Below are positions 53,720 to 62,201 of a stretch of DNA of 64,000 nt, piece by piece. A program made the translations under genes and the position numbers. The stretch comes from Actinoplanes sp. L3-i22 (GTDB lineage Bacteria > Actinomycetota > Actinomycetes > Mycobacteriales > Micromonosporaceae), in assembly GCF_019704555.1 (NCBI RefSeq), contig NZ_AP024745.1, forward strand, positions 11,025,501 to 11,089,500. The letters are read 5' to 3'. The notes under the pieces are model-generated. The model was not told the origin of the DNA and searched no databases. It saw only the letters and a list, made by a program, of their open reading frames with translations. Each line of letters starts with the position of its first letter. Position 1 is the first letter of the stretch.

Positions 53720-55006
53720 ATGGCTGCTGAACTCCGCCCCTGGCTCGCCCCGTCCGCCGCCGGCCCGGTCACCGCGACCGTGCGGTTGCCCGGCTCCAAG
53801 TCGATGACCGCCCGGGCCCTGATCCTGGCCGCGCTGGCCGACGGCCCCTCGGTGATCGAGGCGCCGCTGCGGGCCCGAGATACCACGCTGATGGCCGCCG
53901 GCCTGCGCGCGCTCGGCGTCGCCGTGGACACCTCGGCCGACGACCGCTGGGTGGTCGAGCCCGGCCCGCTGCGCGGCCCGGCCACCGTGGACGTGGGGCT
54001 GGCCGGCACCATCATGCGGTTCCTGCCCCCGGTCGCCGCGCTGGCCGACGGCACGGTCGAGTTCGACGGCGACCCGCACGCCCGCAACCGCCCGATGGGC
54101 CCGATCCTCGACACGCTGCGCGCGCTCGGGGTGCGCCTGGCGGCCTCGGCGACCGGCGGGCTGCCGCTCACCGTGCACGGCGCCGGCCTGGTCGAGGGCG
54201 GCGAGGCGGTGGTCGACGCGTCCGGCTCCAGCCAGTTCGTCTCCGGCCTGCTGCTCTCCGCGGCCCGGTTCACCAAGGGCCTGACGCTGCGGCACGAGGG
54301 CCCGCCGGTGCCGTCCGCCCCGCACCTGCGGATGACCACGCACATGCTGCGCGCCGCCGGCGCCGTGGTGGACGAGAGCGTGCCGCACGTCTGGGTGGTC
54401 GAGCCCGGCCCGCTGCGCGGCCGCACCTGGACCATCGAGCCGGACCTGTCCGGCGCGCTGCCGTTCTTCGCCGCCGCGATGGTCACCGGCGGCGAGGTCA
54501 CCCTGGCCGGCTGGCCGGCCGAGAGCTGGCAGCCGGTCGGGCAGCTGACCGAGCTGCTCACCGCGTTCGGCGCCGAGGTCACCCGGTCGGCCGACGGGCT
54601 GACCGTGCGCGGCACCGGCACGCTGCGCGGCATCACCGCCGACCTGTCCGACGTGAGCGAGATGACGCCGGTGCTGGCCGCGCTGGCGGTGCTCGCCGAC
54701 GGGCCGTCCGAGCTGCGCGGGGTCGAGCACATCCGCGGCCACGAGACGGACCGGATCGCCGCGCTCGCCGCCGAGCTGACCAGGCTCGGCGCGGGGATCA
54801 CCGAGTTCCGCGACGGGCTGCGGATCGAGCCGGCGCCGCTGCACGGCGCCTCCTTCGAGACGTACGCGGACCATCGGATGGCGCACGCCGCCGCGGTGAT
54901 CGGACTCGCCGTCCCGGGCGTTCAGCTCACCGACGTAGGTTGTACCTCGAAGACGTTGCCCGAGTTCCCGGAACTCTGGGCCGGCCATGCCCACCCGAGG
55001 AGCTAG
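53720..55006 (+). CDS. aroA: 3-phosphoshikimate 1-carboxyvinyltransferase (EPSP synthase)
   Basis: 428 residues from ATG 53720 (ATG 53711 in frame is equally possible; neither has a strong site). PGSKSMTARALILAALADG, GLAGTIMRF and GHETDRIAALAAEL are the EPSP synthase blocks. It joins shikimate 3-phosphate and PEP on the path to chorismate. The 3' end is 2 bp from the rsgA start, so the two genes are probably co-transcribed. Confidence 0.94.
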   Translation: MAAELRPWLAPSAAGPVTATVRLPGSKSMTARALILAALADGPSVIEAPLRARDTTLMAAGLRALGVAVDTSADDRWVVEPGPLRGPATVDVGLAGTIMRFLPPVAALADGTVEFDGDPHARNRPMGPILDTLRALGVRLAASATGGLPLTVHGAGLVEGGEAVVDASGSSQFVSGLLLSAARFTKGLTLRHEGPPVPSAPHLRMTTHMLRAAGAVVDESVPHVWVVEPGPLRGRTWTIEPDLSGALPFFAAAMVTGGEVTLAGWPAESWQPVGQLTELLTAFGAEVTRSADGLTVRGTGTLRGITADLSDVSEMTPVLAALAVLADGPSELRGVEHIRGHETDRIAALAAELTRLGAGITEFRDGLRIEPAPLHGASFETYADHRMAHAAAVIGLAVPGVQLTDVGCTSKTLPEFPELWAGHAHPRS

Positions 55007-55008
55007 CA

Positions 55009-56100
55009 CTGCCAGGGCGTAAGCGGGAGTACGACGAGGACGATGTCCGGGTGCGGCCGGGGCGGTCGTCCCGTCCGCGCACCCGGACCCGCCCCAAGCA
55101 CGACGACGCGACGGACGCGCTGGTGATCACCGTGGACCGGGGGCGGTACGGCTGTGTCCAGGAGGACACCGGCGCCGAGCCCGAGGTGATCACCGCGATG
55201 CGGGCGCGTGAGCTGGGCCGCAAGTCGGTGGTGGTGGGTGACCGGGTGGCCCTGGTCGGCGACGTGTCCGGGGACGCCGGCTCGCTGGCCCGGATCGTCC
55301 GGATCGGCGAGCGCACCTCGGTGCTGCGCCGGACCGCGGACGACGACGACACCACCCCCGAGGGCCGCCTCGAACGGGTGGTCGTCGCGAACGCGGACCA
55401 GCTGGTCATCGTCAGCGCGCTGTCCGACCCCCCGCCGCGCACCGGGTTCATCGACCGGTGCCTGGTCGCGGCGTACGACGCCGACATCGAGCCGCTGCTC
55501 TGCCTGACCAAGGCCGACCTGGCCGGCCCCGAGCAGGTCCTCGACTACTACGCCGAGCTGGACCTGCCGCACGTGCTGATCCGCCCGGGCAGCGACCTGG
55601 CCGAGCTGCGCGAGCGGCTGGCCGGCCGGATCTCGGTCCTGGTCGGGCACTCCGGGGTGGGCAAGTCGACGCTGGTCAACCGCCTGGTGCCGGCCGCGCT
55701 GCGGGCGGTCGGCGTGGTCAGCGCGATCGGCAAGGGCCGGCACACGTCGACCAGCGCGGTGGCGCTGCGGCTGCCGGCGGTCGGCCCGGGCGCGAAGAAG
55801 GGCAAGGTCCACAAGGACCCGGGGTGGATCATCGACACGCCCGGCATCCGGAGCTTCGGGCTGGCCCACGTGAGCGCGGAAAGCCTGCTGCACGGGTTCG
55901 CCGACCTGGTCGAGGGCACCCTGGAGGACCAGCCGAACTGCGGACACACCGCCGCCGACGCGGACTGCAAGCTGGACGCGTGGGTCGCGGCGGGGCACGC
56001 CGATCGGCGGCGCCTGGACTCGTACCGAAGGCTCCTCGCCTCTCGGGCCGGCGACCTGGACTCGCGAGATCACCAGGTGGACGGCGGACTCAGCGCCTGA
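55009..56100 (+). CDS. rsgA: Ribosome small subunit-dependent GTPase RsgA
   Basis: 363 residues if translation begins at CTG 55009, which sits 6 nt after GAGGAG. No ATG/GTG/TTG lies at this position, but the encoded start (PGRKREYDEDDVRVRPG) aligns with the N-termini of actinobacterial RsgA. TTG 54940 or GTG 55048 are alternatives. The circularly permuted GTPase has LCLTKADL (G4) before GHSGVGKSTL (G1) and DTPGIRSFG (G3). The zinc-binding CGHTAADADC is present. It helps mature the 30S subunit. Confidence 0.9.
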   Translation: MPGRKREYDEDDVRVRPGRSSRPRTRTRPKHDDATDALVITVDRGRYGCVQEDTGAEPEVITAMRARELGRKSVVVGDRVALVGDVSGDAGSLARIVRIGERTSVLRRTADDDDTTPEGRLERVVVANADQLVIVSALSDPPPRTGFIDRCLVAAYDADIEPLLCLTKADLAGPEQVLDYYAELDLPHVLIRPGSDLAELRERLAGRISVLVGHSGVGKSTLVNRLVPAALRAVGVVSAIGKGRHTSTSAVALRLPAVGPGAKKGKVHKDPGWIIDTPGIRSFGLAHVSAESLLHGFADLVEGTLEDQPNCGHTAADADCKLDAWVAAGHADRRRLDSYRRLLASRAGDLDSRDHQVDGGLSA

Positions 56101-56134
56101 CGCCGGGTCCGCGGCGTCTCGATAAAATCCCCCC

Positions 56135-56935
56135 ATGGCCGGATATGCGGACGATCTCGCTCTTGCCCACACGCTCGCCGACTCGGCCGACTCCATCGCG
56201 ATGGCGCGGTTCCGTGCGCTGGACCTGAAGGTCGAGGCCAAGCCCGACCTGACCCCGGTGTCCGACGCGGACACCGCGGTGGAGAAGGCGATCCGCGCCA
56301 CGCTGGCCCGGGCCCGGCCGCGCGACGGCGTGCTGGGCGAGGAGTTCGGCCGGTCCGAGGCGGCGGCCGGGCCGGGCACCCGGCACTGGGTGATCGACCC
56401 GATCGACGGCACGAAGAACTTCGTCCGCGGCGTGCCGGTCTGGGCGACGCTGATCGCGCTGATGGAGGGCGACACCCCGGTGGTCGGCCTGGTCTCCGCC
56501 CCGGCCCTGGGGCGGCGCTGGTGGGCCGGGCGCGGCCTGGGGGCGTTCGCCGGCAGGCACCAGCACGCCGCGACCCGCATCGGGGTCTCCAGCGTCCGCA
56601 AGCTCACCGACGCGAGCTTCTGCTACGCCAGCCTGAACGGGTGGCAGGCGAACGGCCGCCTGCCGCAGATGCTGGACATCCTGCTCGGCGTCTGGCGCAG
56701 CCGGGCGTACGGCGATTTCTACGGCTACATGCTGATGGCCGAGGGCGCCCTGGACGCGATGGCCGAGCCGGAGCTGTCGCTGTGGGACATGGCCGCGCTG
56801 ATCCCGATCATCACCGAGGCCGGCGGCAAGGTCACCGATCTCGACGGGCGGACCTGCGCGGACAAGTCGTCGGTGATCGCCACCAACGGCCTGCTGCACG
56901 AGAGCCTGCTGACCGCCCTGACGCCCCGGGGTTGA
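56135..56935 (+). CDS. hisN: Histidinol-phosphatase, inositol monophosphatase family
   Basis: 266 residues. Metal-binding GEEFG, DPIDGTKNF and LSLWDMAAL match IMPase-type HisN of actinobacteria, which hydrolyses histidinol phosphate in histidine synthesis. It lies 34 bp after rsgA. A general inositol-phosphatase role cannot be excluded. Confidence 0.88.
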   Translation: MAGYADDLALAHTLADSADSIAMARFRALDLKVEAKPDLTPVSDADTAVEKAIRATLARARPRDGVLGEEFGRSEAAAGPGTRHWVIDPIDGTKNFVRGVPVWATLIALMEGDTPVVGLVSAPALGRRWWAGRGLGAFAGRHQHAATRIGVSSVRKLTDASFCYASLNGWQANGRLPQMLDILLGVWRSRAYGDFYGYMLMAEGALDAMAEPELSLWDMAALIPIITEAGGKVTDLDGRTCADKSSVIATNGLLHESLLTALTPRG

Positions 56936-57039
56936 CCGCACCCGGACGGGGTACTCCCTGTGCATGCCCGTCGTGGGCAAATGTCCGGTTCGTGCCGGAG
57001 CTGCCGGCCGCTCGCCGAAATGCGCGGAGGCTACGCGTT

Positions 57040-57771
57040 ATGCACAATGGAGTGATCATGCCGAGCGAGGTTCGTCACCTGGTGGACCGCGGCCAGAGTT
57101 ATCCCCTGGTCCGGCTGACCGGGGTGCTCGACGACCAGACCGCCGGGCAGGTGCGCTCCACGCTGCTGGACGTGCTGGCCGGCCAACCGGAAGCGGTCGT
57201 GGTGGACGTCGCCGGCCTGCGGGTTCCGGGTCCGGACGCGCTCGCCGGCCTGCGCGCGGTGCTGGACGAGACCCGGGACTGGCCGGCCGCGCGGCTCGCG
57301 CTCTGCGGTGGCGCCGACGGCACCCCCTGGGACTCGACCGGCTGGCTGATCGCGGCGGACCGGGAGGACGCGTACCGCGCGCTCGGCAAGCCGGACGAGG
57401 GCCTGCGCACCGGGCTGGAGCTGGAGCCGGTGCTCGGGGCCGCCCGCCGGGCCCGGGAGCTGATCACCGAGACCTGCGCGCGGTGGGACGCGCCCGCCCT
57501 GACCGGGGACGTCTGCATCGTGGCCACCGAGATGGTCAACAACGTGGTGGCGCACGCCCGGACCGCGATGTCGGTGCTGCTGGCCCGGCACGGCACCGCG
57601 ATCAGCGTGGCGGTCCGGGACGGGTCGGCGGTGCTGCCGCGGTTCACCGGGCCGGTCGCGCCCACGGCGTACGGCGGCCGGGGTCTTCTCCTGATCGATT
57701 CGGTGGCGTCCCGGTGGGGCCGGTTGGCGGTCCCCGGCGGCAAGGTCGTCTGGGCGCTCCTGAACCCGTAA
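57040..57771 (+). CDS. STAS / anti-sigma ATPase two-domain regulator
   Basis: 243 residues from ATG 57040 (GGAGG 9 nt upstream); ATG 57058 has GGAG 5 nt upstream and is possible. A STAS-like domain (about 15-110: LVRLTGVLDDQT, VVVDVAGLRV) is followed by a GHKL ATPase-like domain (about 125-240: ATEMVNNVVAHA, GGRGLLLID). The fusion of an anti-anti-sigma-like and an anti-sigma-like domain is common in actinomycetes. The usual STAS Ser is replaced near VPGPDAL. Confidence 0.78.
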   Translation: MHNGVIMPSEVRHLVDRGQSYPLVRLTGVLDDQTAGQVRSTLLDVLAGQPEAVVVDVAGLRVPGPDALAGLRAVLDETRDWPAARLALCGGADGTPWDSTGWLIAADREDAYRALGKPDEGLRTGLELEPVLGAARRARELITETCARWDAPALTGDVCIVATEMVNNVVAHARTAMSVLLARHGTAISVAVRDGSAVLPRFTGPVAPTAYGGRGLLLIDSVASRWGRLAVPGGKVVWALLNP

Positions 57772-57815
57772 CGGATCAACGTATGACCTGACCGGCACGC
57801 GGGTAGATTGCGCAC

Positions 57816-58379
57816 ATGCGAGACAACGACTACCCCACCGAGGTGAGCGATCCGGAGGCCGCCGGCCTGCCGGACACCGCCGACGACGACTCCACCGCCT
57901 ACGACGAGGTGGACAGCGGCCGATGGGCCGACGGTCCGGACCCGGCGGCGCTGGCCGGGGTCGGCCCGGGCGGGTCGAACCGGTTCGGTGACACCCCGGC
58001 GGAGGCTCTGCAGGGCGAGTCGCTCGACCGGCGGCTGCGCCAGGAGGAGCCGGACTTCGGCGCCGAGGACGAGGCCGAGGACGCGCCCCGCCGGGACCCG
58101 GTCGACGAGACCGTCGACGACTCCGGCCAGGAGCGCTTCGACCGGGACGTGTGGGGCGAGAGCCCGACCTCCGACCCGCACTCGCCGGTCTCGCTCTACG
58201 ACGACGGGCAGCTCGACGGCGACGAGCCGGGCCGGGTCGGCCGGCTGGTCGCGCCGGACGGCGGCTCCGGCCTGGACGACGAGGAGGACAGCGTGGCCTG
58301 GGACGCGGGCTCGGCCGGCGGCGGCGCGAGCGCCGAGGAACTGGCGATGCACGAGACCACCGCGCCGGACTACGACTAG
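57816..58379 (+). CDS. DUF5709 family acidic protein
   Basis: 187 residues, strongly acidic and low in hydrophobic residues. GESLDRRLRQEEPD and GRVGRLVAPDGG followed by SAEELAMHET match DUF5709. Likely disordered and cytosolic. Members in other actinomycetes are linked to osmotic or general stress by context only; no function is established. Confidence 0.82.
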   Translation: MRDNDYPTEVSDPEAAGLPDTADDDSTAYDEVDSGRWADGPDPAALAGVGPGGSNRFGDTPAEALQGESLDRRLRQEEPDFGAEDEAEDAPRRDPVDETVDDSGQERFDRDVWGESPTSDPHSPVSLYDDGQLDGDEPGRVGRLVAPDGGSGLDDEEDSVAWDAGSAGGGASAEELAMHETTAPDYD

Positions 58380-58492
58380 GCCCCGGACCAAATCTTGGTA
58401 AGGGATCAATAAACAACCCGCCGTTGGTCTTGCCGTCACCACCGGACCCGGGCAGAGTCTGAGCGCTGGATGTCCGAGGTGGGGGTAAATCG

Positions 58493-59227
58493 ATGGGTCA
58501 CGGCGCGCGGTGGCTGCGGTCGCTGGTGGCGGCCGCGGTCGTCGTCTCCGGGCTGGCCGTGTCCGGTCCGGCCCGGGCCGAGACGGTGACCAGGACGGTG
58601 TTCAGCGACGACTTCGGCGCGAGCCGGGGCGCCGGCGTGGACACCGCCAAGTGGTCCGGCAACACCTGGAACGCCTGGCAGGACGGTAACGGCCGGCTGG
58701 TCCTGGACTCGTACTCGGCGATCAACACGGCGACCGCGTTCAGCCAGTCGAGCGGGCACGCGTCGGCGCGGATCCAGGCCGGGTACACCGACGCCGCCTG
58801 GGAGGCGTTCAGCGTGCTGAGCGCGAGCGGCGGGGCGATCGCCGGCCGGGTCGACCCGCTCGGCGACGGCGGGACCCACGACGGGGACTTCCACACGTAC
58901 GCGATCGACTGGACCCGGAGCACGTTCGTCTGGTCGGTCGACGGCCGGCAGGCGCAGCGGCTCACCCCGGACGCCGCCGGGCAGCCGTTCCGGCTGGCGG
59001 TGAACCTGGGCGGGGGCGGCCGCCGCTCGGACGGGATCCTGGTCGACTCGGTGACCGTCACGGTGAAGCTGACCGTGGTGCCGCCGGCCGCGTGGACCGC
59101 GTTCGCGAACTACAAGGTCGGCGACCGGGTCACCTACAAGGGCGCGACCTGGGCCGTGAAAGAGCAGCACACCGCCCTGCCGGGGTGGCAGCCGGGCCTG
59201 GTCCCGCAACTCTTTCAAAAACTCTGA
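58493..59227 (+). CDS. Secreted GH16-like lectin with CBM5/12, catalytic motif missing
   Basis: 244 residues. Signal peptide 1-29 (ending ARA). The middle (about 35-190) has the GH16 jelly-roll pattern (VFSDDFGASRGAGVDTAKW, HTYAIDWTRSTFVWSVDG), but the region that should carry ExDxxE reads AGRVDPLGDGG, so the catalytic residues are absent. The C-terminal 45 residues (WTAFANYKVGDRVTYKG ... GWQPGLVPQLF) are a chitin-type CBM5/12. A polysaccharide-binding, non-hydrolytic role is likely. It precedes a complete GH16 gene. Confidence 0.82.
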   Translation: MGHGARWLRSLVAAAVVVSGLAVSGPARAETVTRTVFSDDFGASRGAGVDTAKWSGNTWNAWQDGNGRLVLDSYSAINTATAFSQSSGHASARIQAGYTDAAWEAFSVLSASGGAIAGRVDPLGDGGTHDGDFHTYAIDWTRSTFVWSVDGRQAQRLTPDAAGQPFRLAVNLGGGGRRSDGILVDSVTVTVKLTVVPPAAWTAFANYKVGDRVTYKGATWAVKEQHTALPGWQPGLVPQLFQKL

Positions 59228-59246
59228 ACAAACTTGTGTTATCCGG

Positions 59247-59299
59247 GGGTTCCGGAACCCGTCTCCATTGACCCACGACAGTCAATCTCTAAAGACTGT
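59247..59299. promoter_or_regulatory. Operator-like palindromes upstream of the GH16-CBM13 gene
   Basis: GGGTTCCGGAACCC (59247-59260) is a perfect 14 bp palindrome. ATTGAC-N8-GTCAAT (59267-59286) and ACAGTC-N10-GACTGT (59278-59299) are further dyads, overlapping a possible TTGACC -35. It differs from the LacI site at 959. Confidence 0.5.
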
Positions 59300-59338
59300 T
59301 TGGAGTAACGGCACCCTCTCCCCCCGGAGGTATCCCCC

Positions 59339-60577
59339 ATGCGCAAGTTACGGGTCCTGCTAGCCGCGGCGGTGGTCGCGACCACCCTGGGAACGTCCCT
59401 GTTCCTGTCCTCGCGGAACGACCACGCCGACGCGGCGGTGGTCTGGAACGAGGACTTCAGCGGCGCGGCCGGCGCCGGTGTCGACACCTCGAAGTGGAAC
59501 TTCGACACCGGCGGCAGCGGCTTCGGCAACCAGGAGCTGCAGTACTACACCAGCGGTACGAGCAACGTCGCCCAGGACGGCGCGGGCCACCTGGTCATCA
59601 CTGCCCGCAAGGGCAGCGGCGGGCACAACGACTGCTGGAACGGCACCTGCCAGTTCACCTCCGGCCGGATCCAGACCGCCGGCAAGTTCACCCAGCAGTA
59701 CGGGCACGTCGAGGCCCGGATCCAGGTCCCGAACGGCTCCGGTCTCTGGCCCGCGTTCTGGATGCTCGGCGGCGGCAACTGGCCGACCGACGGCGAGATC
59801 GACATCATGGAGATCGTCGGCCGCGACCCGAACCGCCTCTTCGGCACGCTGCACGGCCCCGGTTACTCCGGCGGCAGCTCGTTCGGCGGCCAGCTCGTCG
59901 CCGGCTCGCCGTGGTACCAGGCCTTCCACAACTACGCCGTGGACTGGTCGCCGAACCTGATCGTCTGGACCGTGGACGGCCAGGAGTACTTCCGGGCCAC
60001 CCCGGCCTCGCTGCAGGCCGCCAAGGGCAACGTGAACTGGGTCTACGAGCACCCGTTCTTCATCATCCTGAACCTGGCCGTCGGCGGTAACTTCGGTCAG
60101 GGCAACCCGGCCGGCCTGCCCGCCGAGAGCAAGATGCTGATCGACTACGTGCACGTCAACACGTCGACCGGCAGCACCACCCCGCCGACCGGCAGCGGCA
60201 ACGCGCTGAAGAGCAACCTGAACGGCCGCTGCGTCGACATCCCGTCGGCGAACCCGGTCGACGGCGCCCGCCTCCAGATGTGGGACTGCAACAACAGCGC
60301 CGCGCAGCAGTGGACGGCGAACGCCGACGGCACGTTCCGCGCGATGGGCAAGTGCATGGACCCGGCCGGTGGCGCGCTCACCAACGGCACGCCGATCCAG
60401 CTGGTCACCTGCAACGGGAACCCGGTCCAGCGGTTCACCCTCTCGGGCGCCGGCGACCTGGTGAACGTGTCGGCCAACAAGTGCGTCGACATCAAGGACA
60501 ACAACGCCGCCAACGGCGCCCAGCTCCAGCTCTGGGACTGCGCGGGCACCTCGAACCAGAAGTGGACCCGCGGATAA
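59339..60577 (+). CDS. Secreted GH16 beta-1,3-glucanase with ricin-type CBM13
   Basis: 412 residues. Signal peptide about 1-33. Catalytic domain (about 34-272) with G-E153-I-D155-I-M-E158 and the GHVEARIQVPNG and GLWPAFWMLG blocks of laminarinase-type GH16. A short Thr/Pro linker leads to a ricin-B beta-trefoil (about 286-412) with three Q-x-W-like repeats (NSAAQQW, NPVQRF, TSNQKW). It degrades beta-1,3-glucan such as fungal or algal wall polymers outside the cell. The stop abuts the convergent chitosanase gene. Confidence 0.94.
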   Translation: MRKLRVLLAAAVVATTLGTSLFLSSRNDHADAAVVWNEDFSGAAGAGVDTSKWNFDTGGSGFGNQELQYYTSGTSNVAQDGAGHLVITARKGSGGHNDCWNGTCQFTSGRIQTAGKFTQQYGHVEARIQVPNGSGLWPAFWMLGGGNWPTDGEIDIMEIVGRDPNRLFGTLHGPGYSGGSSFGGQLVAGSPWYQAFHNYAVDWSPNLIVWTVDGQEYFRATPASLQAAKGNVNWVYEHPFFIILNLAVGGNFGQGNPAGLPAESKMLIDYVHVNTSTGSTTPPTGSGNALKSNLNGRCVDIPSANPVDGARLQMWDCNNSAAQQWTANADGTFRAMGKCMDPAGGALTNGTPIQLVTCNGNPVQRFTLSGAGDLVNVSANKCVDIKDNNAANGAQLQLWDCAGTSNQKWTRG

Positions 60578-61828
60578 TCAGCGTTTGATCGCGTACTTGT
60601 CGCCGTAGACGTGCCAGGTCAGCGGCGCCACCAGGTCGAGATTGCTGCCCTTGAGGAAGACTCGCTGGGCGGTATCGACCCGGGTGGTGTCGCTGTGCGC
60701 CGCCTCCTTGCGCATCTCGGTGTCCCGGGAGTCGAGGAAGGCGCCCAGGTACGCGATCTCGTCCCCACCCTGGGACGGCGTCTTCCGGGCCCGCACCGCC
60801 CGCTCGCGGATGGCCCGGAGCCCGTTGACGCCGTGCATCACCGCCGCGTCGTAGTACGCGAACTGCCCCAGCGCCCGCAGCCCGTCGGTCTCGGCCAGCC
60901 GCACGGCCGGCGTGAAGTACATCCGGTCCCGGGCGTCCTGCTGGGTCTGCTGGAAGACCGGGTCCCGCGCGGCCGTCCGCCAGGCCGCCGGGAACCCGGG
61001 GTCGAGCCCCCGGTGCGACTCGGTGCCGTCCACCGCCCGCAGCGCCGGGAGGTACTTCGCCAGCGCGTTCGACGGCGACCGCCGGGTGTAGTCGGTGACC
61101 ATGTCGAGCATGTCGCCGGTCCCCGAGCAGAACCCGATGATCCCGCCGGTGTAGCCGCGCCCGTCGCCCAGATCCTCGAGGTAGCCGAACTCGCCGCGCC
61201 AGTTCAGCGTCGAGTTCTCCGCGCTCGCGACCAGTTCCAGCGCGGTCTCCTTCTTGACCCGCGCGCGCAGGTCGCCGGCGACCGCCGGGACGCCCGCGCC
61301 GGGTGCGGTCGCCGACTCCGGGAGCTTCGCGGCCGGCCCCGGACCGTAGGCCCGCACGTCCCACAGCGAATACCCGCTCGGGGTGGCCCGCTGGGTGGCC
61401 AGGATCCGCAGATACCGCCCGTGCCCCTTGAGGTTGCGCAGGTCGTCGACGCCGCCGTTGCCGGCCGCGGTCCGGTACGCGTCCGCCCAGGTCGCCCCGT
61501 CGTCGGAGAACTGCACCCGGTAGCCCCGGGCATACGCCGTGGCCCAGTGCAGCCGCACCCGGGTGACCTCCTGCGCCGCGCCCAGATCGACGCGCAGCCA
61601 CTCGGTGCCGGTCCCGGTGCCGCTCGCCCAGCGGGTGCCGGTCCCCCGGTCCACCGCGGACGAGGCCAGCCACGCCACGCTCTGCGTCGAGGACGCGAGC
61701 GCCGGGCGGGCCATGCTGAGCAGCACGTCCGCGGACGCGTTCGCGGCCACCGACACCGCGGGCGGGACGCAGAGAATCGCGGCGATTCCGCCACCCAGGG
61801 CCATCGATCGCCTGCTACGCGTCCGCAT
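60578..61828 (-). CDS. Secreted GH46 chitosanase with CBM32-like domain
   Basis: 416 residues. Signal peptide about 1-33 (SVAANASA). A discoidin (F5/8C, CBM32-like) domain spans about 36-162 (EWLRVDLGAAQEVTRVRLHW). A GH46 domain spans about 185-416 with catalytic Glu204 in SAENSTLNW and Asp222 in GDGRGYTGGI. It cleaves beta-1,4-glucosamine bonds. GGGAGG abuts ATG 61828; ATG 61804 is an alternative start with better spacing. Confidence 0.92.
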   Translation of the reverse strand: MRTRSRRSMALGGGIAAILCVPPAVSVAANASADVLLSMARPALASSTQSVAWLASSAVDRGTGTRWASGTGTGTEWLRVDLGAAQEVTRVRLHWATAYARGYRVQFSDDGATWADAYRTAAGNGGVDDLRNLKGHGRYLRILATQRATPSGYSLWDVRAYGPGPAAKLPESATAPGAGVPAVAGDLRARVKKETALELVASAENSTLNWRGEFGYLEDLGDGRGYTGGIIGFCSGTGDMLDMVTDYTRRSPSNALAKYLPALRAVDGTESHRGLDPGFPAAWRTAARDPVFQQTQQDARDRMYFTPAVRLAETDGLRALGQFAYYDAAVMHGVNGLRAIRERAVRARKTPSQGGDEIAYLGAFLDSRDTEMRKEAAHSDTTRVDTAQRVFLKGSNLDLVAPLTWHVYGDKYAIKR

Positions 61829-61852
61829 CCTCCCAAACTAGGGCGGGGATCC

Positions 61853-62107
61853 TCAGCGGCGCCTGCGATTGCGGGAAATCAACACGATCGTCAGCACCAC
61901 GCCCCCGACGATCAGCAGGCAGCAGAGTCCGCCGAAGGCGAAGAACCCGAATCCACCCCGGCTCCGCGTACGCCGTTTCACCGCCTCGGTCGCCACCTCA
62001 CCGGCCCCGCTGCTCGCCGCCCACGCGTGCACCGGGATCACCAGGGACAGCACCGCGCCGGTCAGCGCCGCGGTCAGCCGCGACCACCACTTCACCATGT
62101 CAGCCAT
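61853..62107 (-). CDS. Small secreted or membrane protein
   Basis: 84 residues from ATG 62107; ATG 62116 and 62098 are also in frame and none has a strong site. A signal peptide-like segment (LTAALTGAVLSLVIPVHAWA) is followed by a short polar region and a second hydrophobic segment (GGLCCLLIVGGVVLTIVLIS) ending in RNRRRR. This is a small type I-like membrane protein of unknown function. Confidence 0.55.
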   Translation of the reverse strand: MADMVKWWSRLTAALTGAVLSLVIPVHAWAASSGAGEVATEAVKRRTRSRGGFGFFAFGGLCCLLIVGGVVLTIVLISRNRRRR

Positions 62108-62201
62108 GTGCCCCATGCTGACCGATGTAAGCAACGGCCGCGACACCGAGTAACCACCGATGATCACGGGTAAGTGGCCGTCACCGAACGGAAGGGGCAG
62201 C

